From an uncultured Candidatus Melainabacteria bacterium (GTDB lineage: Bacteria; Cyanobacteriota; Vampirovibrionia; Gastranaerophilales; Gastranaerophilaceae), in NCBI GenBank assembly GCA_934717745.1, contig CAKUZB010000005.1:62001-126000 (forward strand): DNA of 64,000 nucleotides. The letters are read 5' to 3'. The position numbers and the translations under genes were made by a program. Shown piece after piece: positions 35,292-43,398 of this stretch (within the stretch, counting starts at the first letter, position 1; every line of letters starts with the position of its first letter). The notes under the pieces are model-generated. The model ran no database searches. It saw only the letters and a list, made by a program, of their open reading frames with translations, and was not told where the DNA came from.

Positions 35292-36488
35292 ATGATGAAA
35301 AAAATTTTATTTGTATTTATATTTATTTTTGCAATACAGAACACTTGTTTTGCAACTACACCGGTAGATTTCATATACATAAACGGTTCAAACAATAATA
35401 ATGAAAAAATGCACCAATGGTTTTTAAAAGGCATTAAAAAATTTCACCCTGTATTGAAAAAACAAATTGAAAAAGATGCTTATGTAAAAAATCATTTTCT
35501 AAAAAATGGCGAATATTTTATTGAAGAAAAGCCGTCTAATTTCTTTTGGGGATACAAAAGCCAAGAAGATTTGATGTTTATGCAAGAAAAAGTTGACCTT
35601 TTGCGTGCAACAAGTCCGACTGTCGCATTCGTTGTACGTAATACAATTGCAAACATAATGCACGACGCAATTTGGGTTCAAAAAACTCATAACATGATTC
35701 CAATTTTGCAAGATTTAGATAAACAAATTAAAAATGATATAAAACAAGGTAAAAAGGTTGTCTTACTTGGTTATTCAGCAGGTTCATTTATTACAGTTGA
35801 ATACCTCATAAATAAAATACCATATATTAACCTCAATGAATATTTTGAAAAAGAATCTCTGGATAATGATTTAAAAAAGATGATATTAGAAAACCCCAGA
35901 AAAGACACTTGTTTAATGGCTTTTGTTGGTTCAAATTTAACAAATGCAACACCTTTGGGCAAAATTGTAATTAACAAAAATAAAACAGAATTTAAAGAAG
36001 CATATATAAATATGGATTCTTTTACTGATAAATATTGTATTCCTGACGATACCGTTATTGGTGTAATAAATTACGCAAGTCCAATACCACTATTTTACTC
36101 AGATATAAGTGATAAAAATTTGGGAACTTTCAAATATAACCACTTAATGTACAACTACTTGATTGAACATGATTTTTTCTTCTTGACTGTAAATTTTGCA
36201 GATGACCCTTTAGGATTTCCAAACGGTGTAAACTATACAAACAGTGAAATCAAAAAAATTACAAATATGGAATTTGAAAAAGAGTTAGGATTTTTCTATG
36301 ATTATTCAAGAAAATCAAGCATGCGAACATTTGTGGGTGCTCATACATCATATTGGAGTGCAAGAAAAAGGTTTTCAAAAGCGATAATTCAAGCCTATGC
36401 AGAAGGTAGAAAATTCCAATATGATGAAGAATTTCAAGAAAAAGCAAAAAATTCTATCTTAAATCCAAAGAAAACTCATAGAAACTAA
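35292..36488 (+). CDS. Secreted alpha/beta-hydrolase-like protein
   Basis: The 398-residue protein has a Sec signal peptide (residues 1-22, ending CFA; either of two adjacent ATG codons may start it). The segment GKKVVLLGYSAGSFITVEYLI at about residues 154-174 has the strand, nucleophile elbow (GxSxG, Ser of GYSAG) and helix of serine lipases and esterases. A late histidine candidate lies in GAHTSYWS. The remaining catalytic acid is not obvious. A secreted lipase or acyl-hydrolase is a reasonable guess, not a firm call. Nothing similar is nearby. Confidence 0.7.
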   Translation: MMKKILFVFIFIFAIQNTCFATTPVDFIYINGSNNNNEKMHQWFLKGIKKFHPVLKKQIEKDAYVKNHFLKNGEYFIEEKPSNFFWGYKSQEDLMFMQEKVDLLRATSPTVAFVVRNTIANIMHDAIWVQKTHNMIPILQDLDKQIKNDIKQGKKVVLLGYSAGSFITVEYLINKIPYINLNEYFEKESLDNDLKKMILENPRKDTCLMAFVGSNLTNATPLGKIVINKNKTEFKEAYINMDSFTDKYCIPDDTVIGVINYASPIPLFYSDISDKNLGTFKYNHLMYNYLIEHDFFFLTVNFADDPLGFPNGVNYTNSEIKKITNMEFEKELGFFYDYSRKSSMRTFVGAHTSYWSARKRFSKAIIQAYAEGRKFQYDEEFQEKAKNSILNPKKTHRN

Positions 36489-36508
36489 AAATATAAAAAC
36501 AAATTAAA

Positions 36509-36531
36509 AAGCGGAGTAACCAACTCCGCTT
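36509..36531 (-). terminator. Hairpin terminator for the 51-residue gene
   Basis: AAGCGGAGT (36509-36517) pairs with ACTCCGCTT (36523-36531) over a 5-nt loop. The minus strand continues with a T-rich run (GCTTTTTAATTTG), so it serves a minus-strand transcript; the only gene that fits is the small one at 36640-36795. The roughly 110 bp between stop and hairpin would be a long 3' untranslated region. Confidence 0.75.
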
Positions 36532-36639
36532 TAAATAAAAACTCTCAACTATCTTAACTAACTATCTCATATCTCTTAATATAACGCATACAGCCCATTC
36601 TACACATATCTCACTACACTGCATGCTTTTCTGGTTTGT

Positions 36640-36795
36640 CTATTTAACCGCAACCAATTTTTGTTGAATGCCTTGTTCAGCGTTCATCATTCTTGCACTT
36701 GCCATAGCCATTGATCTACGTTTTTTAGCACCTCTTAAAATGAATTCTACGCCGTTATAAATATTGTTTGTTGGTTCTTCGATTTTTCTTAACAT
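36640..36795 (-). CDS. Small basic protein, 51 residues
   Basis: ATG at 36793-36795, stop TAG at 36640-36642. The peptide starts MLRKIEEPTNNIYNGVEFIL, continues with RGAKKRRSMAMASARMMNAEQ and ends IQQKLVAVK. It is basic, Met/Ala-rich and helical. Support comes from context: an AAGGGA ribosome site upstream, a sigma-28-like promoter at 36845-36872 and a terminator at 36509-36531, all on the minus strand. Function is unknown. The repeated Met and Arg residues on one helical face might bind nucleic acid or membrane. Confidence 0.7.
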   Translation of the reverse strand: MLRKIEEPTNNIYNGVEFILRGAKKRRSMAMASARMMNAEQGIQQKLVAVK

Positions 36796-36844
36796 ATACA
36801 CATCCCTTTCAGTTGATTATTTACTGATTTAACTTACATACTCT

Positions 36845-36872
36845 ATATCGACACCCCTAAATCGAAACTTTA
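36845..36872 (-). promoter_or_regulatory. Sigma-28-like promoter for the 51-residue gene
   Basis: On the minus strand TAAAGTTT (36872-36865) is an exact match to the FliA -35 consensus. After 12 nt comes GTCGATAT (36852-36845), close to GCCGATAA. The spacer is one base longer than the usual 11. It ends about 50 bp before the ATG. Confidence 0.6.
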
Positions 36873-36899
36873 GGATTTTGAGTAATTTGTTTACATTTT

Positions 36900-36920
36900 G
36901 TTACAAACTTTATTTGTAAC
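36900..36920. promoter_or_regulatory. Perfect inverted repeat between divergent genes
   Basis: GTTACAAA (36900-36907) and TTTGTAAC (36913-36920) with a 5-nt spacer form a perfect operator-like palindrome between the 51-residue gene (-) and the 149-residue gene (+). Related GTTACA or TGTAAC words occur upstream of other unknown genes here (about 26190, 54215, 58095, 60825), although such AT-rich words are common. Confidence 0.4.
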
Positions 36921-36984
36921 ATTAATAAATAAACAAATGACAAATCGTTTTTAGCAAGTTATTATTGAATTAAAGGATATAAAA

Positions 36985-37434
36985 ATGACTGAAATTATAA
37001 ATAATAAAATTATAGATTTTAATGAAGACATTGGTGCGGCTCTTTTAAGAACAATTATGTTGGCAAAAACCGCTGTTCCATATTCACATAAAAGAGTTGC
37101 AGATAATTTTGTTGTAATAAAAAGAATGTATAAATTCCACACAGTTAGAGCCTCTGTTGCTATCATGGAATATGAATTATTGAAAAAATACAACATGCAA
37201 CCGCTTGAATATACAACAATCAACAAAGCAAACGACGAATTAGAATTTTTAAAAAATGCTTCTATTTCAAATGATTTTGCACAAAAGCAAGATGCAGATA
37301 AAATTTTAGTTATTCGTGCAAAAGAACTTAAAAACATCACTGCTAGTGCTTATTCAAACATTCCAAATGAAATGTATAATGGCTACAAAGCAATCGAAAA
37401 ATACTTTGAAGAAATTACAAAATTTTATAAGTAA
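36985..37434 (+). CDS. Unknown helical protein ahead of proBA
   Basis: I do not recognise this 149-residue, largely helical, soluble protein. It starts MTEIINNKIIDFNEDIGAAL and contains AKTAVPYSHKRVADNFVVIKRM and a C-terminal AIEKYFEEITKFYK. There are no cysteines and no known motif. It lies 6 bp before proB and is almost certainly in the proline operon, so it may be a metabolic or regulatory accessory; this is inference from position only. An AAAGGA ribosome site precedes the ATG. Confidence 0.72.
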   Translation: MTEIINNKIIDFNEDIGAALLRTIMLAKTAVPYSHKRVADNFVVIKRMYKFHTVRASVAIMEYELLKKYNMQPLEYTTINKANDELEFLKNASISNDFAQKQDADKILVIRAKELKNITASAYSNIPNEMYNGYKAIEKYFEEITKFYK

Positions 37435-37440
37435 GGTTTT

Positions 37441-38583
37441 ATGGACAGAAAAGAATTTATAAATGCCAAAAGAATTGTAATTAAACTTGGCACAAATGTT
37501 TTACGTAACGAAGAAGGAGAAGCCTCTCTACCTCGCTTATACTCTTATATTGAAGATATTTCAAGACTTGTAGGACAAGGAAAAGAAATTATTCTTGTAA
37601 CTTCCGGTGCAGTTGGATTAGGAAGAAAAAAACTTGGTGTCGAAAAATCTGATGACCTTATTCTAAAACAAGCATGTGCTGCGATTGGTCAATCAAAATT
37701 AATGTCAATTTATGAAAACGGTTTTGATGCTTATGGAATTAAAATTGCACAAATTCTTTTAATTGAAGATGATTTCGCTCAACGAAAGAGATATTTAAGT
37801 TTAAGAAACACTTTAAACAGATTACTGGAACTTAACGTTGTTCCTGTTATTAATCAAAATGACACAGTTTCAACATTAGAACTTGAAACGGTATACAAAG
37901 ATGCTCAAGTTTGTTTTTCAGATAATGACAAACTTTCAGCACTTGTAGCAAGTGAGTTAGATGCTGATTTGTTAATAATTTTATCAGACGTAAACGGTTT
38001 ATACGACAGTAATCCAAAAATAAATCCAAACGCAAAAATTATAAAAGAAGTCCCTGAAATCACAGATGATATTATGAATCTTGCATCAGGAGTTTCAGAC
38101 GGTGGCAGAGGCGGAATGAAAACAAAACTTGAAGCCTCAAGACTTGTAACCCGTTTTGGAGGAAAAGTTCTTATTGCAAACGGCAAAATTCCACATGTAA
38201 TTAAAGAAATATTTAACGAAGTCGAATTAGGAACAATGTTTTTACCAACAGACGAAAGCCTTTCCGGTAAAAAACGTTGGATTGGTTATGCAACAAACAT
38301 TATCGGAAAAATTGTTGTAAACAATGGTGCTAAAAAGGCTATTTTAGAAAAAGAATCAAGCCTTTTGCCTATCGGTGTTATTGAAATCATAAATGAATTT
38401 AAAAAGGGCGAAGTTATTTCAATTCTTGACGAAAACAAAGAAGAAATTGCCCGTGGCATTACAAATTATAATTCCGAAGCGTGTAAACAAATTATGGGAC
38501 ATCACTCTGATGAAATTTTAAATATTTTGGGCTACAAAAATTACGATGAACTTATTGTCCGTGATAACATTACAACTTTATAG
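37441..38583 (+). CDS. proB: Glutamate 5-kinase
   Basis: ProB phosphorylates L-glutamate in the first step of proline synthesis. The 380 residues comprise an amino-acid kinase domain (IVIKLGTNVLRNEEG at the start, LVTSGAVGLGRKKLG, NQNDTVS, LSDVNGLYDSNP, GGRGGMKTKLEAS) and a C-terminal PUA domain (about residues 280-370, GYATNIIGKIVVNNGAKKAI). The full-length, PUA-containing form is the one normally feedback-inhibited by proline. It sits directly upstream of proA. Confidence 0.96.
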   Translation: MDRKEFINAKRIVIKLGTNVLRNEEGEASLPRLYSYIEDISRLVGQGKEIILVTSGAVGLGRKKLGVEKSDDLILKQACAAIGQSKLMSIYENGFDAYGIKIAQILLIEDDFAQRKRYLSLRNTLNRLLELNVVPVINQNDTVSTLELETVYKDAQVCFSDNDKLSALVASELDADLLIILSDVNGLYDSNPKINPNAKIIKEVPEITDDIMNLASGVSDGGRGGMKTKLEASRLVTRFGGKVLIANGKIPHVIKEIFNEVELGTMFLPTDESLSGKKRWIGYATNIIGKIVVNNGAKKAILEKESSLLPIGVIEIINEFKKGEVISILDENKEEIARGITNYNSEACKQIMGHHSDEILNILGYKNYDELIVRDNITTL

Positions 38584-38592
38584 GATAGAAAA

Positions 38593-39825
38593 ATGAATTT
38601 TGAAGAAATTGCAAAAAATGCCAAAAACGCAAGTCTTGAAATGGCTGATATTACAACAGAAATTAAAAATGACGCTCTTTTAAAAATTGCAGAAAATCTT
38701 GAAAAATCTTCTCAGGAAATTTTTTCTGCGAACAAAATTGACCTTGAAGAAGCAAAAGATAAAATTTCTCCATCTGTTTTCAATAGATTAAAACTTGATG
38801 AAAACAAACTTAGAGATATGATTCAAGGTATAAAAGATGTTGTAAAATTGCCGGAACCAATCGGCAAAACTCTTTTAAAACGCCAACTTGACGAAAATTT
38901 AGTTTTACACAAAATTTCTTGCCCAATCGGTGTTATCGGAATTATTTTTGAGGCAAGACCTGACGTTATTGCACAAATTTCTTCACTTGCAATAAAATCG
39001 TCAAATGCGGTAATTTTAAAGGGCGGTAAGGAATCAATTAACACAAATAAAACAATTTTATCAATAATCAATAATACATTAAAAACAATTGAAAATTTCC
39101 CTAAAAATGTTTTGCAACAAGTTTTTTCACATGAAGATGTGGCTCAAATGCTTGAATGTGATAAATATATAGATTTAATTATCCCAAGAGGCGGTAATAA
39201 ATTAGTAAAATTCATTAAAGAAAATACAAAAATTCCTGTTTTAGGTCATGCAGACGGAATTTGCCATATTTTTGTTGATAAAACAGCAGATTTCAACAAA
39301 GCAGTAAAAATAATTATCGACTCTAAAACCCAATATCCATCTGCTTGTAATGCGGTTGAAACTTTATTAATTCATAAGGATTTTGCAAAAAAAGAAGAAT
39401 TATTAAAAGAACTGGAAAATGCTGAAATTACACTTGTTTCAAATCCTGAAACCTGGGCTTTTGAACACAGTGATAAAACTCTTGCATACAAAACCGTTGA
39501 AAATCTTGAAGAAGCGATAAATCATATAAACACATACGGCTCTGGTCATACTGATTGTATTATTACCGAAAACCTTGAAAACGCTGAAAAATTTATGCAA
39601 AAAGTTGATTCCGCAGGAGTTTATTATAACGCATCAACTCGTTTTGCAGATGGGTTTAGATACGGCTTTGGGGCAGAAGTTGGTATTTCTACAAACAAAA
39701 CTCATGCCAGAGGACCTGTAGGACTTGAAGGTTTAACAATATATAAATATAAATTAATTGGCAACGGACATATTGTAAAAGATTACGTTGAGGGCAAAAA
39801 ACATTTTAACCATAAGGATTTATAA
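38593..39825 (+). CDS. proA: Glutamate-5-semialdehyde dehydrogenase
   Basis: ProA reduces glutamyl phosphate to glutamate semialdehyde with NADPH, the second step of proline synthesis. The 410-residue protein has the aldehyde-dehydrogenase fold: IGVIGIIFEARPDV, NAVILKGGKE, LIIPRGGNKLV, and the catalytic cysteine in YPSACNAVETLLI. The C-terminal segment RGPVGLEGLTIYKY is typical. It lies 9 bp after proB and one base before tyrA, so the three are co-transcribed. Confidence 0.96.
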   Translation: MNFEEIAKNAKNASLEMADITTEIKNDALLKIAENLEKSSQEIFSANKIDLEEAKDKISPSVFNRLKLDENKLRDMIQGIKDVVKLPEPIGKTLLKRQLDENLVLHKISCPIGVIGIIFEARPDVIAQISSLAIKSSNAVILKGGKESINTNKTILSIINNTLKTIENFPKNVLQQVFSHEDVAQMLECDKYIDLIIPRGGNKLVKFIKENTKIPVLGHADGICHIFVDKTADFNKAVKIIIDSKTQYPSACNAVETLLIHKDFAKKEELLKELENAEITLVSNPETWAFEHSDKTLAYKTVENLEEAINHINTYGSGHTDCIITENLENAEKFMQKVDSAGVYYNASTRFADGFRYGFGAEVGISTNKTHARGPVGLEGLTIYKYKLIGNGHIVKDYVEGKKHFNHKDL

Positions 39826-40596
39826 ATGAAAATTGGTGTTGTAGGATTAGGATTAATAGGTGGGTCTATATTTAAGGCTTTGAGCGAATTTCACGAAGTT
39901 ATCGGAATTTCTCATTCGCAAAAAAATTCTCAAGAAAACATTACTGATGACCTAAATGCACTAAAAGATTGCGAAATTGTTTTTGTTGCAACACACATGA
40001 ATAAAACTATAAAAATTCTTGATGAATTAAATGAAATTTTAGACGAAAACACAGTTGTTGCAGATGTTTGCTCACTAAAAGAATTTGTTTGCAAAAAAGA
40101 ATATAATTTTAATTTTGTTCCAACTCACCCAATGGCAGGTACTGAAAATACCGGATTTAAACACTCTTTCAAAGAACTTTTTCAAGGTGCAAAATGGGTT
40201 ATTTGCAAAAAAAATTGTCCGGAAAATTTGAAAAAAGTTATTCAACAAATGGGAGCAAAAATAATTTTTGCAACACCTAAAGAACACGATGAAGCGGTTG
40301 CATTTATTTCGCATATGCCAATGGTCTTATCTCAGGCACTTTTTAAATCCGTACAAGGAAACAAATTGGCTCTACATCTTGCATCAAGCGGATTTAGAGA
40401 TATGACAAGACTCGCTCTTTCAAGTGAAGAAATGGCTGAAGATATGGTTAATATGAATTATAAAAACATTCAAAATGCCATTTTAAAACTTTATGCCTCT
40501 GTTGGCGACTTAATCAAAGAAGATTATAGAAACGAAATTTGTGATATAAAGCAAGAACGATTAAAAATGTATAAAGACGGTAAAAATATTTTATAA
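39826..40596 (+). CDS. tyrA: Prephenate/arogenate dehydrogenase
   Basis: This NAD(P)-linked dehydrogenase of tyrosine synthesis has the Rossmann motif GVVGLGLIGGSIFKAL at the start, the substrate-site VPTHPMAGTENTGF near residue 100 and AFISHMPMVLSQAL. The length of 256 residues is a minimal form without ACT or chorismate mutase domain. Whether it prefers prephenate or arogenate cannot be decided from sequence. It starts immediately after the proA stop, an unusual grouping of tyrosine with proline genes. Confidence 0.88.
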   Translation: MKIGVVGLGLIGGSIFKALSEFHEVIGISHSQKNSQENITDDLNALKDCEIVFVATHMNKTIKILDELNEILDENTVVADVCSLKEFVCKKEYNFNFVPTHPMAGTENTGFKHSFKELFQGAKWVICKKNCPENLKKVIQQMGAKIIFATPKEHDEAVAFISHMPMVLSQALFKSVQGNKLALHLASSGFRDMTRLALSSEEMAEDMVNMNYKNIQNAILKLYASVGDLIKEDYRNEICDIKQERLKMYKDGKNIL

Positions 40597-40635
40597 AAAA
40601 GGGTAAATGTATTTTTATTTTCTGCATATAATTTT

Positions 40636-41211
40636 TTAACTAAAAATGCCATGCATAAACTGTTTTACTATTTCATTAATACTTTCTTGCGTTTTTAAAA
40701 TAATGCAAGTATTAACAAGCCCAATAAAAGTCCATGCCAGTCTTTTTTCAGAACCTTTCATATTCCAATGAATTCTTGCCATAGATTTAAACATCTTTTC
40801 AATAATTTGATATTGAATACTTTTAAATTCTGAGGCAATCTTACTAAGTGTAGTTCCGTCTGGGGCAAATGTAGCACAGAGAACCATTTTATAAAATTTT
40901 TCGTTCTCTTTTGCAAATTTCAAATAAGTCTGTGCAACGTTTGTAAGAGTTAAAATAACGTCTTTTTCATATATTTTTGGGTGGGGTATATAGTGAGCGT
41001 TTATTTCTAATAAATCGTTCAACTTTTTGTAATTTACAGATAACAATTCTTTTAAAACGCCCTCTTTATTTCCAAAATAATAGTACAAAGTAGGCTTTGT
41101 AATCCCTGCCTTTTCGCATAAAGTTTGCACACCTACAGCGTCATAACCCTTTTTTGAAAACAAATCAAGAGCAATATTCAAAATTTTATTTTTATTACAA
41201 TGATTATCCAT
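40636..41211 (-). CDS. TetR-family transcriptional repressor
   Basis: The N-terminal 50 residues are a TetR helix-turn-helix: KILNIALDLFSKKGYDAVGVQTL, then CEKAGITKPTLYYYFGNKEGVLKELL. The remainder is a helical ligand-binding domain of 140 residues with no recognisable specificity. A perfect palindrome at 41222-41237, just upstream of the start, is the likely operator, so the gene probably represses itself. The regulated target may also be the divergent small Cys-rich gene at 41347. Confidence 0.92.
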   Translation of the reverse strand: MDNHCNKNKILNIALDLFSKKGYDAVGVQTLCEKAGITKPTLYYYFGNKEGVLKELLSVNYKKLNDLLEINAHYIPHPKIYEKDVILTLTNVAQTYLKFAKENEKFYKMVLCATFAPDGTTLSKIASEFKSIQYQIIEKMFKSMARIHWNMKGSEKRLAWTFIGLVNTCIILKTQESINEIVKQFMHGIFS

Positions 41212-41221
41212 AACAAGAGTA

Positions 41222-41237
41222 TATACCGAACGGTATA
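41222..41237. promoter_or_regulatory. TetR operator palindrome
   Basis: TATACCG-AA-CGGTATA is a perfect 7+7 inverted repeat with a 2-nt centre, starting 11 bp upstream of the repressor ATG. The ACCGNNCGGT core is typical of TetR/AcrR-family operators. Confidence 0.75.
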
Positions 41238-41346
41238 CAAAGTCAAGAAAAAAATCAATTATTTAGAGGATAACTTCTTTTCATTTCTTTTTTAGAATAA
41301 GTGTGTGGAAAAATAATCAGGAAAGATTATTTTGGGGAGAATGGAT

Positions 41347-41601
41347 ATGGCTATTAGTATCAAAATTGTAAATGAGTATGTTGATGAAGAATTTGAACCA
41401 CAAAATAATGGTGAAATTTCTGAATCTATCACACAAAATTGGACAGAACAAGCATTAGAATGCTACCAATTAGGTTGCGATTGCTCAAAATGTTCAATTT
41501 CAAAGGGAAAATATTCTTTTGTTTGCCAAATGCCAAAAGTTGTAAAAATTCTTTTGAAAATGGGTAAACCAAATTCTAATATTAAATTAGCACAAGCATA
41601 A
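41347..41601 (+). CDS. Small Cys-containing protein, 84 residues
   Basis: The open frame begins earlier at a TTG (41332), but GGGGAG (41334-41339) is a strong ribosome site placed 7 nt before the ATG at 41347 (MAISIKIVNEY), which is therefore chosen. A cluster of four cysteines, CYQLGCDCSKCSI, followed by FVCQMPKVVKILLKMGKPN suggests metal or cluster binding, or a repressor-like helical tail. Function is unknown. It is divergent from the TetR gene and converges on the flavoprotein gene with one base between stops. Confidence 0.7.
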   Translation: MAISIKIVNEYVDEEFEPQNNGEISESITQNWTEQALECYQLGCDCSKCSISKGKYSFVCQMPKVVKILLKMGKPNSNIKLAQA

Positions 41602-41602
41602 T

Positions 41603-42952
41603 TTAATCAAATTTACTCATCAAATATTGTGCTGCTGTTAGCATAGGGTCAATACTGGTTGAAAAAGGCGGAGAGTAAGTTATATCATTGCCAAAAAATT
41701 CTCTTATTGTCATTTTTGAAAGCAATGCACCTGTTAGTGCGTTAATTCTCTTATCCACATCACCTTGTCCAAGACCTTGAGCACCCAAAATTCTTTGGGT
41801 ATTTTTGTCTGCGGTAAGTTTTATTATTATGCTTTCAACATCTGGCATATAACTTGCTTTGTCATTTTTTCTAACAACTACGGAAATCGGTTTAAAACCA
41901 TATTTAATTGCTTGTTTTTCGGTTAATCCTGTCATAGACATTGTAAAATTAAAATATCTTGTAACCGCAGAACCCAGAACACCTTCAAATTTATCAACTT
42001 CACCTGCAACGTTAATCGCACAACAACGTCCTTCTTTACTTGCAGTTGAACCCAGCGGAATCCAACAAGGTACATCAGCAACTGCATGGTATTTTTCAAC
42101 ACAATCACCACACGCATAAATATCTTTTATATTCGTTTCCATTTGCGAATTTACTTTTATCGCACCAGTAACACCTAATTCAATACCTGAATCGACAGCA
42201 AACTTAACATTAGGACGAACTCCAACAGATAAAACAACCATGTCTGTTTCAATTTCTTTTCCGCTTGAAGTTATAATTTTTTGAACCTTGTTTTCACCCT
42301 CAATTGCAGATATTGTCGCATTGTTTATAATTTTTATTTGTTCAAGATTTTTTTGGACAACATATTTTTGAATAATTTCAGAAAAATCTTGGTCAAAAAT
42401 CGGCATAATTGTATTGCTCGATTGAATTACAGTAACCATAAGACCTTGTTTTACAAAGGCTTCCAACAATTCAATTCCAATATAACCGCAACCTAAAATA
42501 ACTGCTTTTTTACTTTGTAAAACTGCTTTTTTAATATTTTCGCCGTCTTCTAAATTTCGAAGTGTAAAAACATTTTCTAAATTAACACCTTTAATGTCAG
42601 GGACAAAAGGTATTGCACCAGAAGCAATAACCAACTTATCATAAATATCATTAAAAACCTCACCAGTATCTAAATTTTCAACAATAACTTCTTTTTTTTC
42701 AGTAATAATAGATTTCACACGATGTCGTAAATTTACATTTATACCTTGCTCAATATATTTGGCAGAATTTCTTATAATGAGTGTTTCAACATCTTTTATT
42801 GCCCCTGCAACATAGTATGGAAGCCCACATGCAGAATATGAAACCTCATTGTCAGATGTATAAATTACAATTTCCCAATCAGGTCTTAAACGTTTTAATT
42901 TCATTGCGGTTTTTGAACCCGCCGCAACTGCACCAATAATTACAACTTTCAT
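41603..42952 (-). CDS. CoA-disulfide reductase-type FAD oxidoreductase
   Basis: This is a class III pyridine nucleotide-disulfide oxidoreductase of 449 residues. It has an FAD motif at the N-terminus (VVIIGAVAAGSKTAMKL), a single active-site cysteine near residue 43 (SYSACGLPYYVAG), an NAD(P)H motif VILGCGYIGIELLEAF and the second FAD segment DIYACGDCVEKY. Family members reduce CoA disulfide, polysulfide or oxygen (NADH oxidase). There is no rhodanese domain. The sequence does not decide between these activities. It may be under the neighbouring TetR, but no operator is seen at its own start. Confidence 0.88.
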   Translation of the reverse strand: MKVVIIGAVAAGSKTAMKLKRLRPDWEIVIYTSDNEVSYSACGLPYYVAGAIKDVETLIIRNSAKYIEQGINVNLRHRVKSIITEKKEVIVENLDTGEVFNDIYDKLVIASGAIPFVPDIKGVNLENVFTLRNLEDGENIKKAVLQSKKAVILGCGYIGIELLEAFVKQGLMVTVIQSSNTIMPIFDQDFSEIIQKYVVQKNLEQIKIINNATISAIEGENKVQKIITSSGKEIETDMVVLSVGVRPNVKFAVDSGIELGVTGAIKVNSQMETNIKDIYACGDCVEKYHAVADVPCWIPLGSTASKEGRCCAINVAGEVDKFEGVLGSAVTRYFNFTMSMTGLTEKQAIKYGFKPISVVVRKNDKASYMPDVESIIIKLTADKNTQRILGAQGLGQGDVDKRINALTGALLSKMTIREFFGNDITYSPPFSTSIDPMLTAAQYLMSKFD

Positions 42953-43016
42953 AAAAATATTTTAAAAATAAAACACAATTTTACTATTGCATAACTTGGT
43001 AATTTTAAAAAAGGGC

Positions 43017-43041
43017 AAAAAAAAAGTTCCTTGTGGAACTT
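43017..43041 (-). terminator. Rho-independent terminator, minus strand, with no known gene upstream
   Basis: AAGTTCC (43024-43030) and GGAACTT (43035-43041) enclose a TTGT loop. The minus strand then has a run of seven or more T (A run at 43017-43025). The nearest minus gene upstream would have to lie in 43042-43398, which contains no open frame. Confidence 0.75.
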
Positions 43042-43398
43042 GTTTGAAATTTTCTTCTTTAGGAAGGAAGTGTGTAGGGTAGGTTAGTGTGTAGTGTGTG
43101 TGTTAAATGTTCTCTCTAATTTATCTCTCGTTCTTTTCTCTCGTTTTTCTTCTCGTTAAACGGAATATTAAATCTCTCTCGTAATCTCTGTGTTTATTTA
43201 ATGTTTGTCAGATGACTTACATATATATTAAGTATTTTCGAAAGGTCGGATTTCAGAGTTTGCATTTTTTGTTACAATTCGCAACATTTAAAACAAATAT
43301 GCTGATTTTATTGAGGTTCAGCATAACAAACCAGTTAAGGTATAAACGTAATCTAAAAACATGGCACATTTTACCAAATTGTAATATAATTGATTATT
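43042..43398 (-). other. Untranslated region with GA-rich repeats; possible small RNA gene
   Basis: No open frame with a start codon is visible on the minus strand in the part next to the terminator. On the minus strand 43100-43190 is purine-rich with repeated ACGAGA words (for example ACGAGAGAGA and ACGAGAGAAA). Because a good minus-strand terminator follows at 43017-43041, an independent short RNA is possible. The TATAAT at about 43383 on the plus strand probably serves the gene at 43399. No confident minus promoter was found. Confidence 0.35.
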
